Position numbers and translations under genes: made by a program
In this document: piece after piece, positions 42,727 through 51,379 of the stretch
How the letters are laid out: every line of letters begins with the position of its first letter
How positions within the stretch are numbered: position 1 is the first letter of the stretch
Notes under the pieces: model-generated
The model's input: the letters and a program-made list of their open reading frames with translations, nothing else
Told to the model about the DNA's origin: nothing
Database searches by the model: none
NCBI GenBank assembly: GCA_023439045.1
Contig: JAEXOY010000045.1
Coordinates: forward strand, 62,001 to 126,000
Reading direction: 5' to 3'
Length of the DNA: 64,000 bases
From: Bacillota bacterium
GTDB taxonomy: Bacteria; Bacillota; Clostridia; Acetivibrionales; DSM-1351

Positions 42727-44763
42727 TTAATACCCGGCAGCATTATTAATAACTTCACCTAGTAACGCCCTATCACTCCTTACAAAAAGCGGTATTTTAT
42801 CTATTGGGGTTTCAACCTCCACAGTTTGTCCACCCTTGTGTACATTATTGCTCCATACATTTATCCAGTTAGTGTCCTGAGGCAAGTAAACACTTCTTTT
42901 TTTACACTTAGGTGTATAAACAGGTGCCACAAGAATATCTGGGCCAAACATGTATTGATCCTCCCAGCACCAGGCATTTTTATCACTATAATATTGGTAA
43001 AATAACGACCTCATAACAGGTGTTCCATATAAATGTGCCTCTCTCATGCATTCCATAATATATGGTCTTAATGCTTCTCGTATTGACATATACATTTTAC
43101 ATATTTTATATGCCTCTTCACCGAATGACCACACCTCATTATCTGCCCCAGAAAGGCAGGTTGCACCTCCAGTAGTGCCTATCTGTTTTTGCTTTGGTTC
43201 TCTATCACCATGCAATCTCATTATTGGGCAGAAGGTTCCCCATTCGAACCATCTTATAAGCAGTTCTCTAAAAGCTTCATCTTCTATATTTCCACCTTGA
43301 AAACCCCCAATATCGGTAGTCCACCAAGGTATTCCGGCCATACCCATATTAAGTCCTGCAGCCATCTGATTTCTCATGCTAGAGAAACTAGAATGAATAT
43401 CACCAGACCATACTAGGGAACCATACCTTTGGCTTCCTGCCCAAGCACATCTTATAAGGTTTACTATATTTTTTTGACCCTCATCACTCATGCCATCAAA
43501 AAATGCTTTTGCATACATTAAAGGATATATATTGCCTATTTGAACATTTGGTCCAAGATAGTACCTATAATTGTCAAAATCATATATTGCATACTCAGGT
43601 TCAGCTTCGTCAAGCCAAAATAACCTTATTCCCTTATCATAGTAATTTTGTTTGCACTTCTTCCATACATATTCCCGAGCATCAGGATTAGTAGCATCAA
43701 AATGAATTGTGTTTCCTTGAAAGTCCATTCCAATCCTAAAGCCACGCTCCGTTCTAATGAGGTGTCCCTTTTCAAGCATTTCATTGAAGTTTTCACTCTT
43801 GTAGTCTACTGTAGGCCAAATGGATACCATCAGCTCTATTCCCATATCCTTTAGCTCTGATATCATTTTATCTGGATCTGGCCAGTAGGTTGTGTCAAAC
43901 TTCCAGTCCCCTTGGGTAGGCCAATGAAAATAGTCTATAACTATTACTGATATAGGAACCTTCCTTCTCTTGTATTCTCGTGCAACCCTCAACAGTTCAT
44001 CCTGTGTTTGGTATCTGAGCTTACACTGCCAGAAGCCCGCTGCATAATTAGGCAGCATAGGAACAGTACCCGTCACAGATGTATATGCTCTCATTATCTC
44101 GTCAGGCGTTTCCCCTGCAGTAATCCAGTAGTCTAAACTCTTTGTGGATTCTGCCTGCCATAACATGATATTTTTCCCGAACATAGCTCTGCCAACAGCA
44201 GGATTATTCCATAGAAACCCATAACCTAGGCTTGATATATAAAATGGCACACTGGCCTGAGAATTCCTTTGTGCTAGCTCAAGCTCTGTCCCCTTCAGAT
44301 TCAGATTGGACTGTTGATATTGTCCCATCCCATATATTCGTTCATTTTCATCTAACGACTCAAACCTCATAGTGAGCCGGTAATCTCCACCCATTAAAGG
44401 CTTAAATTCTCGAGCATCGATACCTAATGCACTGGCATAATCAGCCTTTACATCACTCCAGTTTCTAACATACTCACTAAGTATCAAGCTTTTTTTGTTA
44501 AATATAGAGATTTTGCCATATGGGGTCACATGCGCTGATATTTTGCCGTTTGATATTCTTCCACCTTCATCGTTAATCTCAATAATTACATTTAATTGGT
44601 TTGATAAAGGTTCCTCATCAAGTAATGCCCAATTTTCTTTTGGCATAACTGCTATTTTAGTAGCCCTGACCCTTAGACTGTTCTTTCCCCAAGGCTCTAT
44701 CCATAACTTTTCGCCATCAAAGAAATATTCTAGCCTATTTTTAACGCGTTTAAATCTACCCAT
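42727..44763 (-). CDS. GH31 alpha-glycosidase (alpha-xylosidase/alpha-glucosidase)
   Basis: A 678-residue glycoside hydrolase family 31 enzyme. The N-terminal beta-sandwich includes YGMGQYQQSNLNLKG (~140). The barrel has IVIDYFHWPTQGDWKFDTTYWPDP (~275), the nucleophile Asp in LFWLDEAEPEY (~380), and the acid/base Asp in WSGDIHSSF (~452) with WWTTDIGGF. It lacks a signal peptide, so it acts inside the cell on an imported glycoside. Overall form resembles alpha-xylosidases, but glucosidase activity cannot be excluded. It lies between two UROD-like genes. Confidence 0.88.
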   Translation of the reverse strand: MGRFKRVKNRLEYFFDGEKLWIEPWGKNSLRVRATKIAVMPKENWALLDEEPLSNQLNVIIEINDEGGRISNGKISAHVTPYGKISIFNKKSLILSEYVRNWSDVKADYASALGIDAREFKPLMGGDYRLTMRFESLDENERIYGMGQYQQSNLNLKGTELELAQRNSQASVPFYISSLGYGFLWNNPAVGRAMFGKNIMLWQAESTKSLDYWITAGETPDEIMRAYTSVTGTVPMLPNYAAGFWQCKLRYQTQDELLRVAREYKRRKVPISVIVIDYFHWPTQGDWKFDTTYWPDPDKMISELKDMGIELMVSIWPTVDYKSENFNEMLEKGHLIRTERGFRIGMDFQGNTIHFDATNPDAREYVWKKCKQNYYDKGIRLFWLDEAEPEYAIYDFDNYRYYLGPNVQIGNIYPLMYAKAFFDGMSDEGQKNIVNLIRCAWAGSQRYGSLVWSGDIHSSFSSMRNQMAAGLNMGMAGIPWWTTDIGGFQGGNIEDEAFRELLIRWFEWGTFCPIMRLHGDREPKQKQIGTTGGATCLSGADNEVWSFGEEAYKICKMYMSIREALRPYIMECMREAHLYGTPVMRSLFYQYYSDKNAWCWEDQYMFGPDILVAPVYTPKCKKRSVYLPQDTNWINVWSNNVHKGGQTVEVETPIDKIPLFVRSDRALLGEVINNAAGY

Positions 44764-44775
44764 ATATAAGCCCCT

Positions 44776-45873
44776 TTAATACCTCATTCTATATTTACAA
44801 CTATTCCTCTTGATTATATCTGTTATCATAGTGAACTTCTCATACGCTACCCCCGGAGGACAACTATCACTGTTCGCTAGAATATAGTGCTTTTTACCCA
44901 TTTTATTAATAAGGTTATTTACATATTGCTCAAGCTCCTCACATGAGCTTGATAAAAACACACTAGGTTCAATTCCTCCTATTAGCCCTATTCTTTCTGG
45001 TAATTTCTTCTTAGCGTCCCATAATTCAATGTTACCAGTAGGAGGAGGCGATATAGATTCTATCATATCTATATTTGTATCTCCCATATGGTTAATAAGT
45101 GCATTAATATGTCCACAAGCATGTTGAATCAAATATTTGTTATTATCATGTATTATTTTTCCCCATTCATTTATTTCAGGGGTAACATACTTCTTATAGT
45201 ACTCTGGAGATATATTAGTAGTTGAGCTGTCTTCCCAGAAAATAAACCCTTCTGCCGGGGAGTCAACAGATAGCTTAACAGACCGTAGAGAGTTACTTCT
45301 CATTGACTCTAAGCACTGCTCCACTATATCAGGATAATCCATAAGAGCGTACACCAATTCTTCTGTCCCAACCCAGTGCTCCACTAATGACTGAAAAGAA
45401 GTCTTCATCTCCGTTCCTATGAGAGGTAAATATAAACCTCTTTCTCCAAGCTGATTATAATCTATAACAAATTGATTTACGTCTGATTTAAGTACCATGT
45501 TTTCATTTATATATGTCAGTATTTTGAAATCTTCCTCTGTCTTAACTGGATGTTCAGTAAGAAACCATGTATACCCCGCTTTGCTGAAAATATACTTTTC
45601 TCTTAATATACCTACTGGAGTCTCATAGGTTAGCACCTTTTCATTTAGACTGATGCTCTCTCTTACCTCACAATTGTTTCTGTTTATGCAAAACAACTGT
45701 TGAAAACCTCTTAGCAAAGGGTCTGCTCCCATTTCTTCCAAAAATGCTATTTGTCCCTTATGCTGTATATTTGCTGATAAAGACTCCCAATAATATGCTA
45801 AGAATGGAGACCAGGGTAGTTTGTCCACTTCTTCTCCTTTGATTGCTGCTAGCAGTCTCTGTTTTGGCGTCAT
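44776..45873 (-). CDS. Uroporphyrinogen decarboxylase/MtaA-superfamily protein 2
   Basis: A 365-residue paralogue with TPKQRLLAAIKGEEVDKLPWSPFLAYYWESL at the N-terminus. It retains the most methyltransferase-like site of the three: HACGHINALINHMGDTNIDMIESISPPPTGN (~240-270), GGIEPSVFLS, and NSDSCPPGV near the C-terminus, giving H-x-C plus a distal Cys as in the zinc site of MtaA/MtbA enzymes. It could handle a methyl transfer, but no corrinoid protein is encoded nearby. The 12-bp gap to GH31 indicates one operon. Confidence 0.72.
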   Translation of the reverse strand: MTPKQRLLAAIKGEEVDKLPWSPFLAYYWESLSANIQHKGQIAFLEEMGADPLLRGFQQLFCINRNNCEVRESISLNEKVLTYETPVGILREKYIFSKAGYTWFLTEHPVKTEEDFKILTYINENMVLKSDVNQFVIDYNQLGERGLYLPLIGTEMKTSFQSLVEHWVGTEELVYALMDYPDIVEQCLESMRSNSLRSVKLSVDSPAEGFIFWEDSSTTNISPEYYKKYVTPEINEWGKIIHDNNKYLIQHACGHINALINHMGDTNIDMIESISPPPTGNIELWDAKKKLPERIGLIGGIEPSVFLSSSCEELEQYVNNLINKMGKKHYILANSDSCPPGVAYEKFTMITDIIKRNSCKYRMRY

Positions 45874-45892
45874 AATACTACCGCTTCCTTTA

Positions 45893-47017
45893 TTATATAG
45901 TTAAAGCTGCTTTGAAATTATTTTGGGCAACCCTTAATATGTCCTTCGCTTCATCTTCAGATTGAGCAACAGTTTTTATAAATAATCCTTTAGGATTAAT
46001 ATGTGAGGTGAGAAAATCAATTTCTTGGGGTTCTGCAACAATTATCAGCTTTTTGCCTGCTGCCTGAATTTTTCTATATTCCGGTATATATTTTGGATCG
46101 GAAGCTAAAGGACTTCCAACTCCTGGCGTCCATTCTATTGCCTTGATGCTTTCAATTGATAGTAAGTACTCGAGGTGATTTTTCATACACATAGGTCCAT
46201 CCAAGTGGTACGTTGCATATTCCGTCCATGCAGCTTCTCTATGAAGTTCTTCGTTAAAAAGCTCTTTGAACATATCGTTAGAAATTACCCAAGAAAAATC
46301 ACATGCCAACTGATTGCCATTCTTACCTGGCATCCAAAGACTCATCCATGGCAGTACGCCTCCCCCATCATTGGTTGGTTTTATTACCTCATACAGCTCG
46401 TCTTGAAGTTCTATAAATGTATCTGTCAGTAGCCGAATAGAATTAGCAATATTCTCTGGATAATCATAAATATCAAGGCACATATCATCCATTCCTCTCA
46501 TTAATGAGAGTAAATCTCCAGCACTCCCCAGCTCGGGCATACCAGCAAAAAACTTACCTATTCCTGCCTCTGAAAATGCGGTTGTTATTTCTTTTGTAAT
46601 CTTCCAGTATTCATTTTTACTTTTATCAAACTCCCACTTCCAGCTATCCCAGTCCTTAATTACGGGATGATACCATACACTTTTTTTGTTGAAAATTGGC
46701 TCACATCCAAAAAAGCAACACATAGCCATAGCTCCCCAGTTTGTAAAAGCAATTGGCAAGGCCTCTCCTCCAAAGAATGTATTCTCAAATATAAATTCGT
46801 TCCTCAATACATTTTCCTCAGCATCAGTCCACCAGTGCTTTATTGACTGATAATCACTGGTATCAAATCTCTCAACATCATATCGGTTATAATACTCTGA
46901 CCAATTTGAATTTTTCTTTGGGGCAGTTACTGAAATCAAACATCTATCGTACGCCTCTCCCGCCCAGAAGGCCTCAAATCTTTTTTTTGTTTCTTCCCAA
47001 TTCTCCTTATACTTCAT
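45893..47017 (-). CDS. Uroporphyrinogen decarboxylase-superfamily protein 3 (divergent)
   Basis: A 374-residue divergent member of the UROD superfamily. It has KYKENWEETKKRFEAFWAGEAYDRCLISVTAP at its start, aromatic-rich blocks (WGAMAMCCFFGCEP), and YHLDGPMCMKNHLEYLL (~270) where the other two have the HxC motif. IEWTPGVGSP follows. The His is kept, but the Cys of HxC is replaced, so a different metal site or activity is expected. From memory such proteins are seen in sugar loci of gut and plant-degrading bacteria. SD GGAGGT. Confidence 0.65.
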   Translation of the reverse strand: MKYKENWEETKKRFEAFWAGEAYDRCLISVTAPKKNSNWSEYYNRYDVERFDTSDYQSIKHWWTDAEENVLRNEFIFENTFFGGEALPIAFTNWGAMAMCCFFGCEPIFNKKSVWYHPVIKDWDSWKWEFDKSKNEYWKITKEITTAFSEAGIGKFFAGMPELGSAGDLLSLMRGMDDMCLDIYDYPENIANSIRLLTDTFIELQDELYEVIKPTNDGGGVLPWMSLWMPGKNGNQLACDFSWVISNDMFKELFNEELHREAAWTEYATYHLDGPMCMKNHLEYLLSIESIKAIEWTPGVGSPLASDPKYIPEYRKIQAAGKKLIIVAEPQEIDFLTSHINPKGLFIKTVAQSEDEAKDILRVAQNNFKAALTI

Positions 47018-47093
47018 GGTGTGACCTCCAGTATTTTGCTTAAAATCATTATAATAAATTAATAATTATATTGAGATTACAGAAATAAGTATT

Positions 47094-49559
47094 CTATGAA
47101 ATGACTAATTCTGGGTAAATTCTATTCTTTATATTATGCTTTTCACATAAAATAGTCAGTTCGCAGTTGGAACCATTAAGTAGTTCTACCTCCACTCGTA
47201 CACATTCTCCATTTTCTATAGTTACACTTTTTATAACAAACCCTGTGGCTCCTCTTTCTATGGACATATTCAGAGTTTCAAAGAAGTATCGGGAAGGATA
47301 CGCAGCATAAGAATAAGCAGTAAAACTATTATTATTTATAGCTAATCTTCCATTCACACAAGAAAGTCCCTGATGGCTTTTATCAGCTGTAATATATGTG
47401 CTTTGTCCGAATGTCATCAGATAAACAACCATATCAAGCCCCATATCCCAATCATCACCACAAAGGTCTATTCCATCAAAAAAATCATCTTTAAATACCG
47501 ATTGACCAAATCTATTCCTAGAACAGTATTCCAAGTTCATATTGGGACTTGTAATACAATAACTGGATACTCCATTTCCCTTTTCAATCCTATTTAGTGC
47601 TGATACAACATTCCAATCATAATTGTAAAACATTGGGATCATAGCGTTATATGCAGTATATAAATATCTGTTATCTAATGTCTTTTCATAGGCTGTAAGT
47701 AGAGCTTTTGCTGATAACACACACCATAAATTATGATACATGGGTGCGAGTGCCTCCCACCATCTGTCTGGAGCTACATTTCTGTAATCATTATTTAATG
47801 AAATATTAGGTAGTAACAGATTCACAGCCCGCAGTCCACCCTCCGTGTTTCCGGTATTCAAAAGCAACTCTGCTACTGTTGATATTCCCGCATTATCAAA
47901 ATAATGTTCTGTTTCTATAAATTTATGTAGCGGGACATTCTCACATTGATAATCAACTTGCTTATCTAGTAGCTTTGTAAGATGTTCATACTCCTTGAGC
48001 ATACCTTTACTCTTCAATTTATTGAGCATTTCAATCTGAAACCAAGAAATTATACTTGGCATTTTAATCTCTTCTAGCTCTCGGGGCAGTTTATCTGGAG
48101 TTTCCTCTAATCTATACACCGAAGTTCTGTAAGCCCACATAAGGTATGTATCTGAGCTGTTTATAGCTAAATACCTATCATCCACCAAGGATAAAAGATA
48201 GAATTCCAATATCAGATAATCCATATCAAATAATCTTGCAAAACCACCTGGGTATTGTTTTTTTGCTATAAAGTTCTCATCTAGCCATCTTGTTCTCAAG
48301 TAATATGCAGCATTCTTTTCAACCTGCTGTATCTGCTCCTTGTTTGGAACTGTGATTAAGTTTTTATACAAAAGTAGTGAGCCCTTGGCACAAGACTCTC
48401 CTTGTCTAGACGTAGCCGTGTACGCACAATACTCAGCAGATTTAGAGTCACTAATAAATTTTTCAGTAAGAATACTATGACAAAAGGCCTCAACTATATC
48501 CTTTGCAGATTCATAAACAGCAAACACTGCACATGCACTTGTACCATCCTCAAAGAATAATTCAATTTTACGTTCGCCTGGTGAGCAGAACGGCCCTACC
48601 TCTACAAATGCGTTATTATTTAAAGCGCACAAGGTGCTCTCGTCATGTATGCCTTGTTCATTTGCCGCTGTAAGTCTTGCCTTTAGTATCGTTTTGTTAC
48701 TCAATGACTTAACACTTGCCTTCTCATTACAATACATTATATGTGGGTAATCAAGGAGATTAGCTCCATAACTAATCAACTCTGTCTCTTCATTCTCACT
48801 ATTGTAAAACACGAATTCATAATCATCGTAAAAACTTGCCCCTGCTTCAACTATAATATCGTCATACATATCTCTATATTGCCAATCTACCAGATAGTTA
48901 CTTTGGACTTCAATATTCTTGTAAGCATTTACGGCATTATGGAGAATAAGTCCACTAAGTGAAGGAGCACTCTTCTCGAAAAATAAATTTTTATACTTAC
49001 ACAATGAGCCACAGGACTTCATTTTGCCTGAACGGTTAATAATTAACATGTTATGCCCATTTCCATTTCTTTTTTTACATATTATGAAAGGAACGCTGCC
49101 CCCAAGGGATGGAGAGAAAGAACAAGAGTTGTTAAGATTTTCTTCAATAGTCTTATGCATAACATACGCAACTGGCATCCAATGAATAAGCTTATTAATT
49201 TCAAGCCTATTCTTCGACATATTATGTAAACATATTCTCCATACAAGCCTTTTCTTTTCAACTATAAAGCTATGCTTTAGCTCAATATCCTGAAGTTTAT
49301 AGGTAAACTGCACCCCATTTTCTATAATCAAACTCAGTGTTGGCTTAATTTTTGAAGTATCTATTTCTATACTGTTATACCCAATAATGCTCTTACCTAG
49401 CAGATTATTTGAAACGTCTTCATAACCATATTTTAAAAGGCACTCCTTGGATATCAGCCAGTTCATCTCATCCCTATTGTTGCATAATTCGAAAACAGTA
49501 CCATTTTCCATGTCTGCTTTAATTGAGATATTATTATTACTTAATTCATACATATCCAA
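47094..49559 (-). CDS. Large probable (alpha/alpha)6-barrel glycosidase-like protein, DUF5695-like
   Basis: An 821-residue protein without signal peptide. About the first 370 residues look like beta-sandwich sequence (glycosidase N-terminal type). From ~430 helices recur with aromatic and acidic motifs such as YYLRTRWLDENFIAKKQYPGGFARLFDMDYLILEFYLL, PDRWWEALAPMYHNLWCVLSAKALLTAYEKT and DDWDMGLDMVVYLMTF, suggesting an (alpha/alpha)6 barrel. The C-terminal ~70 residues return to beta. From memory it may belong to DUF5695; that is not certain. It lies 3 bp after the permease gene. TTG start with AAAGG seven bases upstream. Probably cleaves or modifies the imported sugar. Confidence 0.55.
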   Translation of the reverse strand: MDMYELSNNNISIKADMENGTVFELCNNRDEMNWLISKECLLKYGYEDVSNNLLGKSIIGYNSIEIDTSKIKPTLSLIIENGVQFTYKLQDIELKHSFIVEKKRLVWRICLHNMSKNRLEINKLIHWMPVAYVMHKTIEENLNNSCSFSPSLGGSVPFIICKKRNGNGHNMLIINRSGKMKSCGSLCKYKNLFFEKSAPSLSGLILHNAVNAYKNIEVQSNYLVDWQYRDMYDDIIVEAGASFYDDYEFVFYNSENEETELISYGANLLDYPHIMYCNEKASVKSLSNKTILKARLTAANEQGIHDESTLCALNNNAFVEVGPFCSPGERKIELFFEDGTSACAVFAVYESAKDIVEAFCHSILTEKFISDSKSAEYCAYTATSRQGESCAKGSLLLYKNLITVPNKEQIQQVEKNAAYYLRTRWLDENFIAKKQYPGGFARLFDMDYLILEFYLLSLVDDRYLAINSSDTYLMWAYRTSVYRLEETPDKLPRELEEIKMPSIISWFQIEMLNKLKSKGMLKEYEHLTKLLDKQVDYQCENVPLHKFIETEHYFDNAGISTVAELLLNTGNTEGGLRAVNLLLPNISLNNDYRNVAPDRWWEALAPMYHNLWCVLSAKALLTAYEKTLDNRYLYTAYNAMIPMFYNYDWNVVSALNRIEKGNGVSSYCITSPNMNLEYCSRNRFGQSVFKDDFFDGIDLCGDDWDMGLDMVVYLMTFGQSTYITADKSHQGLSCVNGRLAINNNSFTAYSYAAYPSRYFFETLNMSIERGATGFVIKSVTIENGECVRVEVELLNGSNCELTILCEKHNIKNRIYPELVIS

Positions 49560-49562
49560 TTT

Positions 49563-50390
49563 TTATCCTTTCACTCCACCGATAGTAATACCTGCAATAA
49601 TATGTTTTTGAAGAATAATATATACAATTACAACAGGTAATATTGATATAACGCTTCCTGCAAGTACAGGACCGTATGCAATAGTATATTGTTTAAATGC
49701 ATACTTGGATAAACCCACTGTCAAGGTATAAAGATTGTCACTATTGATTACAAGGAATGGCCATAGATAATCGTCCCATGCGGTAAGGAACAGTATTATT
49801 CCCAATGCAGCTGTAGCGGGTGCTACAAGTGGAAGAACAACTCTATTAAATATTTTAAATTCTCCACAACCATCAATTCTAGCAGATTCCATTAAAGAGG
49901 TAGGAACTTGATGCATAAAGGATTTTATTAAGAATAATCCATAGCTTGAGCATATAAATGGCAGAATCAGTGCAAGGTGGTTGTCTAGCAGGCCTGCTTT
50001 ATTAAACATATTGTACTGTGGAATAATGGTAACAATCCATGGAACCATCATAGTCGCAATGAAAGCCGTAAAAACTATATTTTTTCCCTTGAAATTAAAC
50101 TTAGCAAATACATAGCCCAATAGCGCACTTGTATAGACTGGAAGCGCAGTTCTAATTATTGATATATAAACACTGTTAATAAAGTACCTTCCTACGTTGT
50201 CATCAAATATTGTTTTATAGTTTTCCATTGTCCACTGAGTTGGAAATAGCGTTGGTGGCAAAGACATTACTGTCCCGGTACTTTTAAATGATGCAAAAAA
50301 CATCCATATCAAAGGATAAAGAGTTATTAAGCAGCCTACAATCAAAAATGTGTGTGCTAGTGCCTTTGAAGCAATTTTTGATCTTCTCAT
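49563..50390 (-). CDS. ABC sugar transporter permease, MalG type
   Basis: A 275-residue permease with six helices and EAA loop PTSLMESARIDGCGEFKIFNRVVLPLVAP (~165-193), ending AGITIGGVKG as is usual for this type. The ATG at 50390 (MRRSKIASK) is chosen, as GGGGG lies nine bases upstream and it leaves a 1-bp gap after the previous stop; a start at 50405 would be almost on top of its own SD. Confidence 0.9.
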   Translation of the reverse strand: MRRSKIASKALAHTFLIVGCLITLYPLIWMFFASFKSTGTVMSLPPTLFPTQWTMENYKTIFDDNVGRYFINSVYISIIRTALPVYTSALLGYVFAKFNFKGKNIVFTAFIATMMVPWIVTIIPQYNMFNKAGLLDNHLALILPFICSSYGLFLIKSFMHQVPTSLMESARIDGCGEFKIFNRVVLPLVAPATAALGIILFLTAWDDYLWPFLVINSDNLYTLTVGLSKYAFKQYTIAYGPVLAGSVISILPVVIVYIILQKHIIAGITIGGVKG

Positions 50391-50391
50391 A

Positions 50392-51300
50392 TTAGTAGCC
50401 CCCATCCTTATCTGAAAATTTTAACTGAATAAAAGTAAATATCATTATTACAAAGAAAAGGATAACTGCAATTGCAGAAGCATAACCAAATTTATAGTTA
50501 GTGAATGCATTCTGGTAAATATATAAACCCATTGTAGTAGTGGCATATGTAGGTCCACCAGCAGTTGATGTTGCTGCATTATTTGTGAGTGCAATTATAG
50601 ATGTAAATATTTGAAGTGAGCCTATTACCTGAGTAATAATATTATATATAGTTATGGGTCGAAGTAGTGGTATTATTATGTGTCTCATCTTTGAAGAGCC
50701 TGTTGCACCATCAATATCTCCTGCCTCTAATACGTCAGTTGGAATGCCCTGAATACCTGCCAAAAAAATTAGAAAAACATATCCAAAGTCTTTCCATACA
50801 GTATATAGTATTACTGTTGGCATTGCCCAGTTTATGTCTTCTAGCCAACCAGGCCCAGGCATTCCCAGTATCTCAAGGTACCCATTAATTGTTCCTGCCT
50901 CAGGCTGAAGCAAAAATCTAAAAACAAAGGCTGTGGCAATCATTGTACATATTGTCGGTAGAAAATATATTGATCTATAAAACGATTGTAGTTTATTAAT
51001 CGAGCTAACTAATAGTGCTATGATAAATGCTAATACTGTTTTAATTAATACTGCAAAAAATGTTAGATATATAGTATTATAAAGTGACTTATATACTAGA
51101 GAATCTGAAAATGCCTCCTTATAATTCTCTAATCCGTTGAACTTCATTACTCCAGTTAATGCATTCCAGTTGAAAAAGCTCCCAATAAATGTGTTCATTA
51201 TTGGAAATAAGTAAAAAATAAAAAAGAAAATAAATGCAGGAATTATGCACATCCAAACAAACCTAGTCTGTTTTCTTAATAGCTTAGATTGTTTTATCAT
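50392..51300 (-). CDS. ABC sugar transporter permease, MalF type
   Basis: A 302-residue permease with six helices (WMCIIPAFIFFFIFYLFPI first) and EAA loop PTDVLEAGDIDGATGSSKMRHIIIPLLRP (~200-228). The ATG at 51300 (MIKQSKLL) has AGGAG nine bases upstream; the ATG at 51309 abuts that SD. It follows the binding-protein gene after a strong hairpin. Confidence 0.9.
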   Translation of the reverse strand: MIKQSKLLRKQTRFVWMCIIPAFIFFFIFYLFPIMNTFIGSFFNWNALTGVMKFNGLENYKEAFSDSLVYKSLYNTIYLTFFAVLIKTVLAFIIALLVSSINKLQSFYRSIYFLPTICTMIATAFVFRFLLQPEAGTINGYLEILGMPGPGWLEDINWAMPTVILYTVWKDFGYVFLIFLAGIQGIPTDVLEAGDIDGATGSSKMRHIIIPLLRPITIYNIITQVIGSLQIFTSIIALTNNAATSTAGGPTYATTTMGLYIYQNAFTNYKFGYASAIAVILFFVIMIFTFIQLKFSDKDGGY

Positions 51301-51322
51301 TATTGTCATCTCCTATTATAGC

Positions 51323-51348
51323 AAAGGCAGGGGCGAGCCCCTGCCTTT
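51323..51348. terminator. Perfect intercistronic hairpin between binding-protein and permease genes
   Basis: An 11-bp perfect stem (AAAGGCAGGGG / CCCCTGCCTTT) with a 4-base loop, about 30 bp after the binding-protein stop. On the operon strand it is followed by GCTATAAT rather than a T-run, so it is more likely an mRNA stabiliser than a full terminator; the equivalent gap at 33155 has a comparable hairpin. Confidence 0.65.
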
Positions 51349-51379
51349 TTCTAAAGAGCCAAATAAATAGAACATATAA

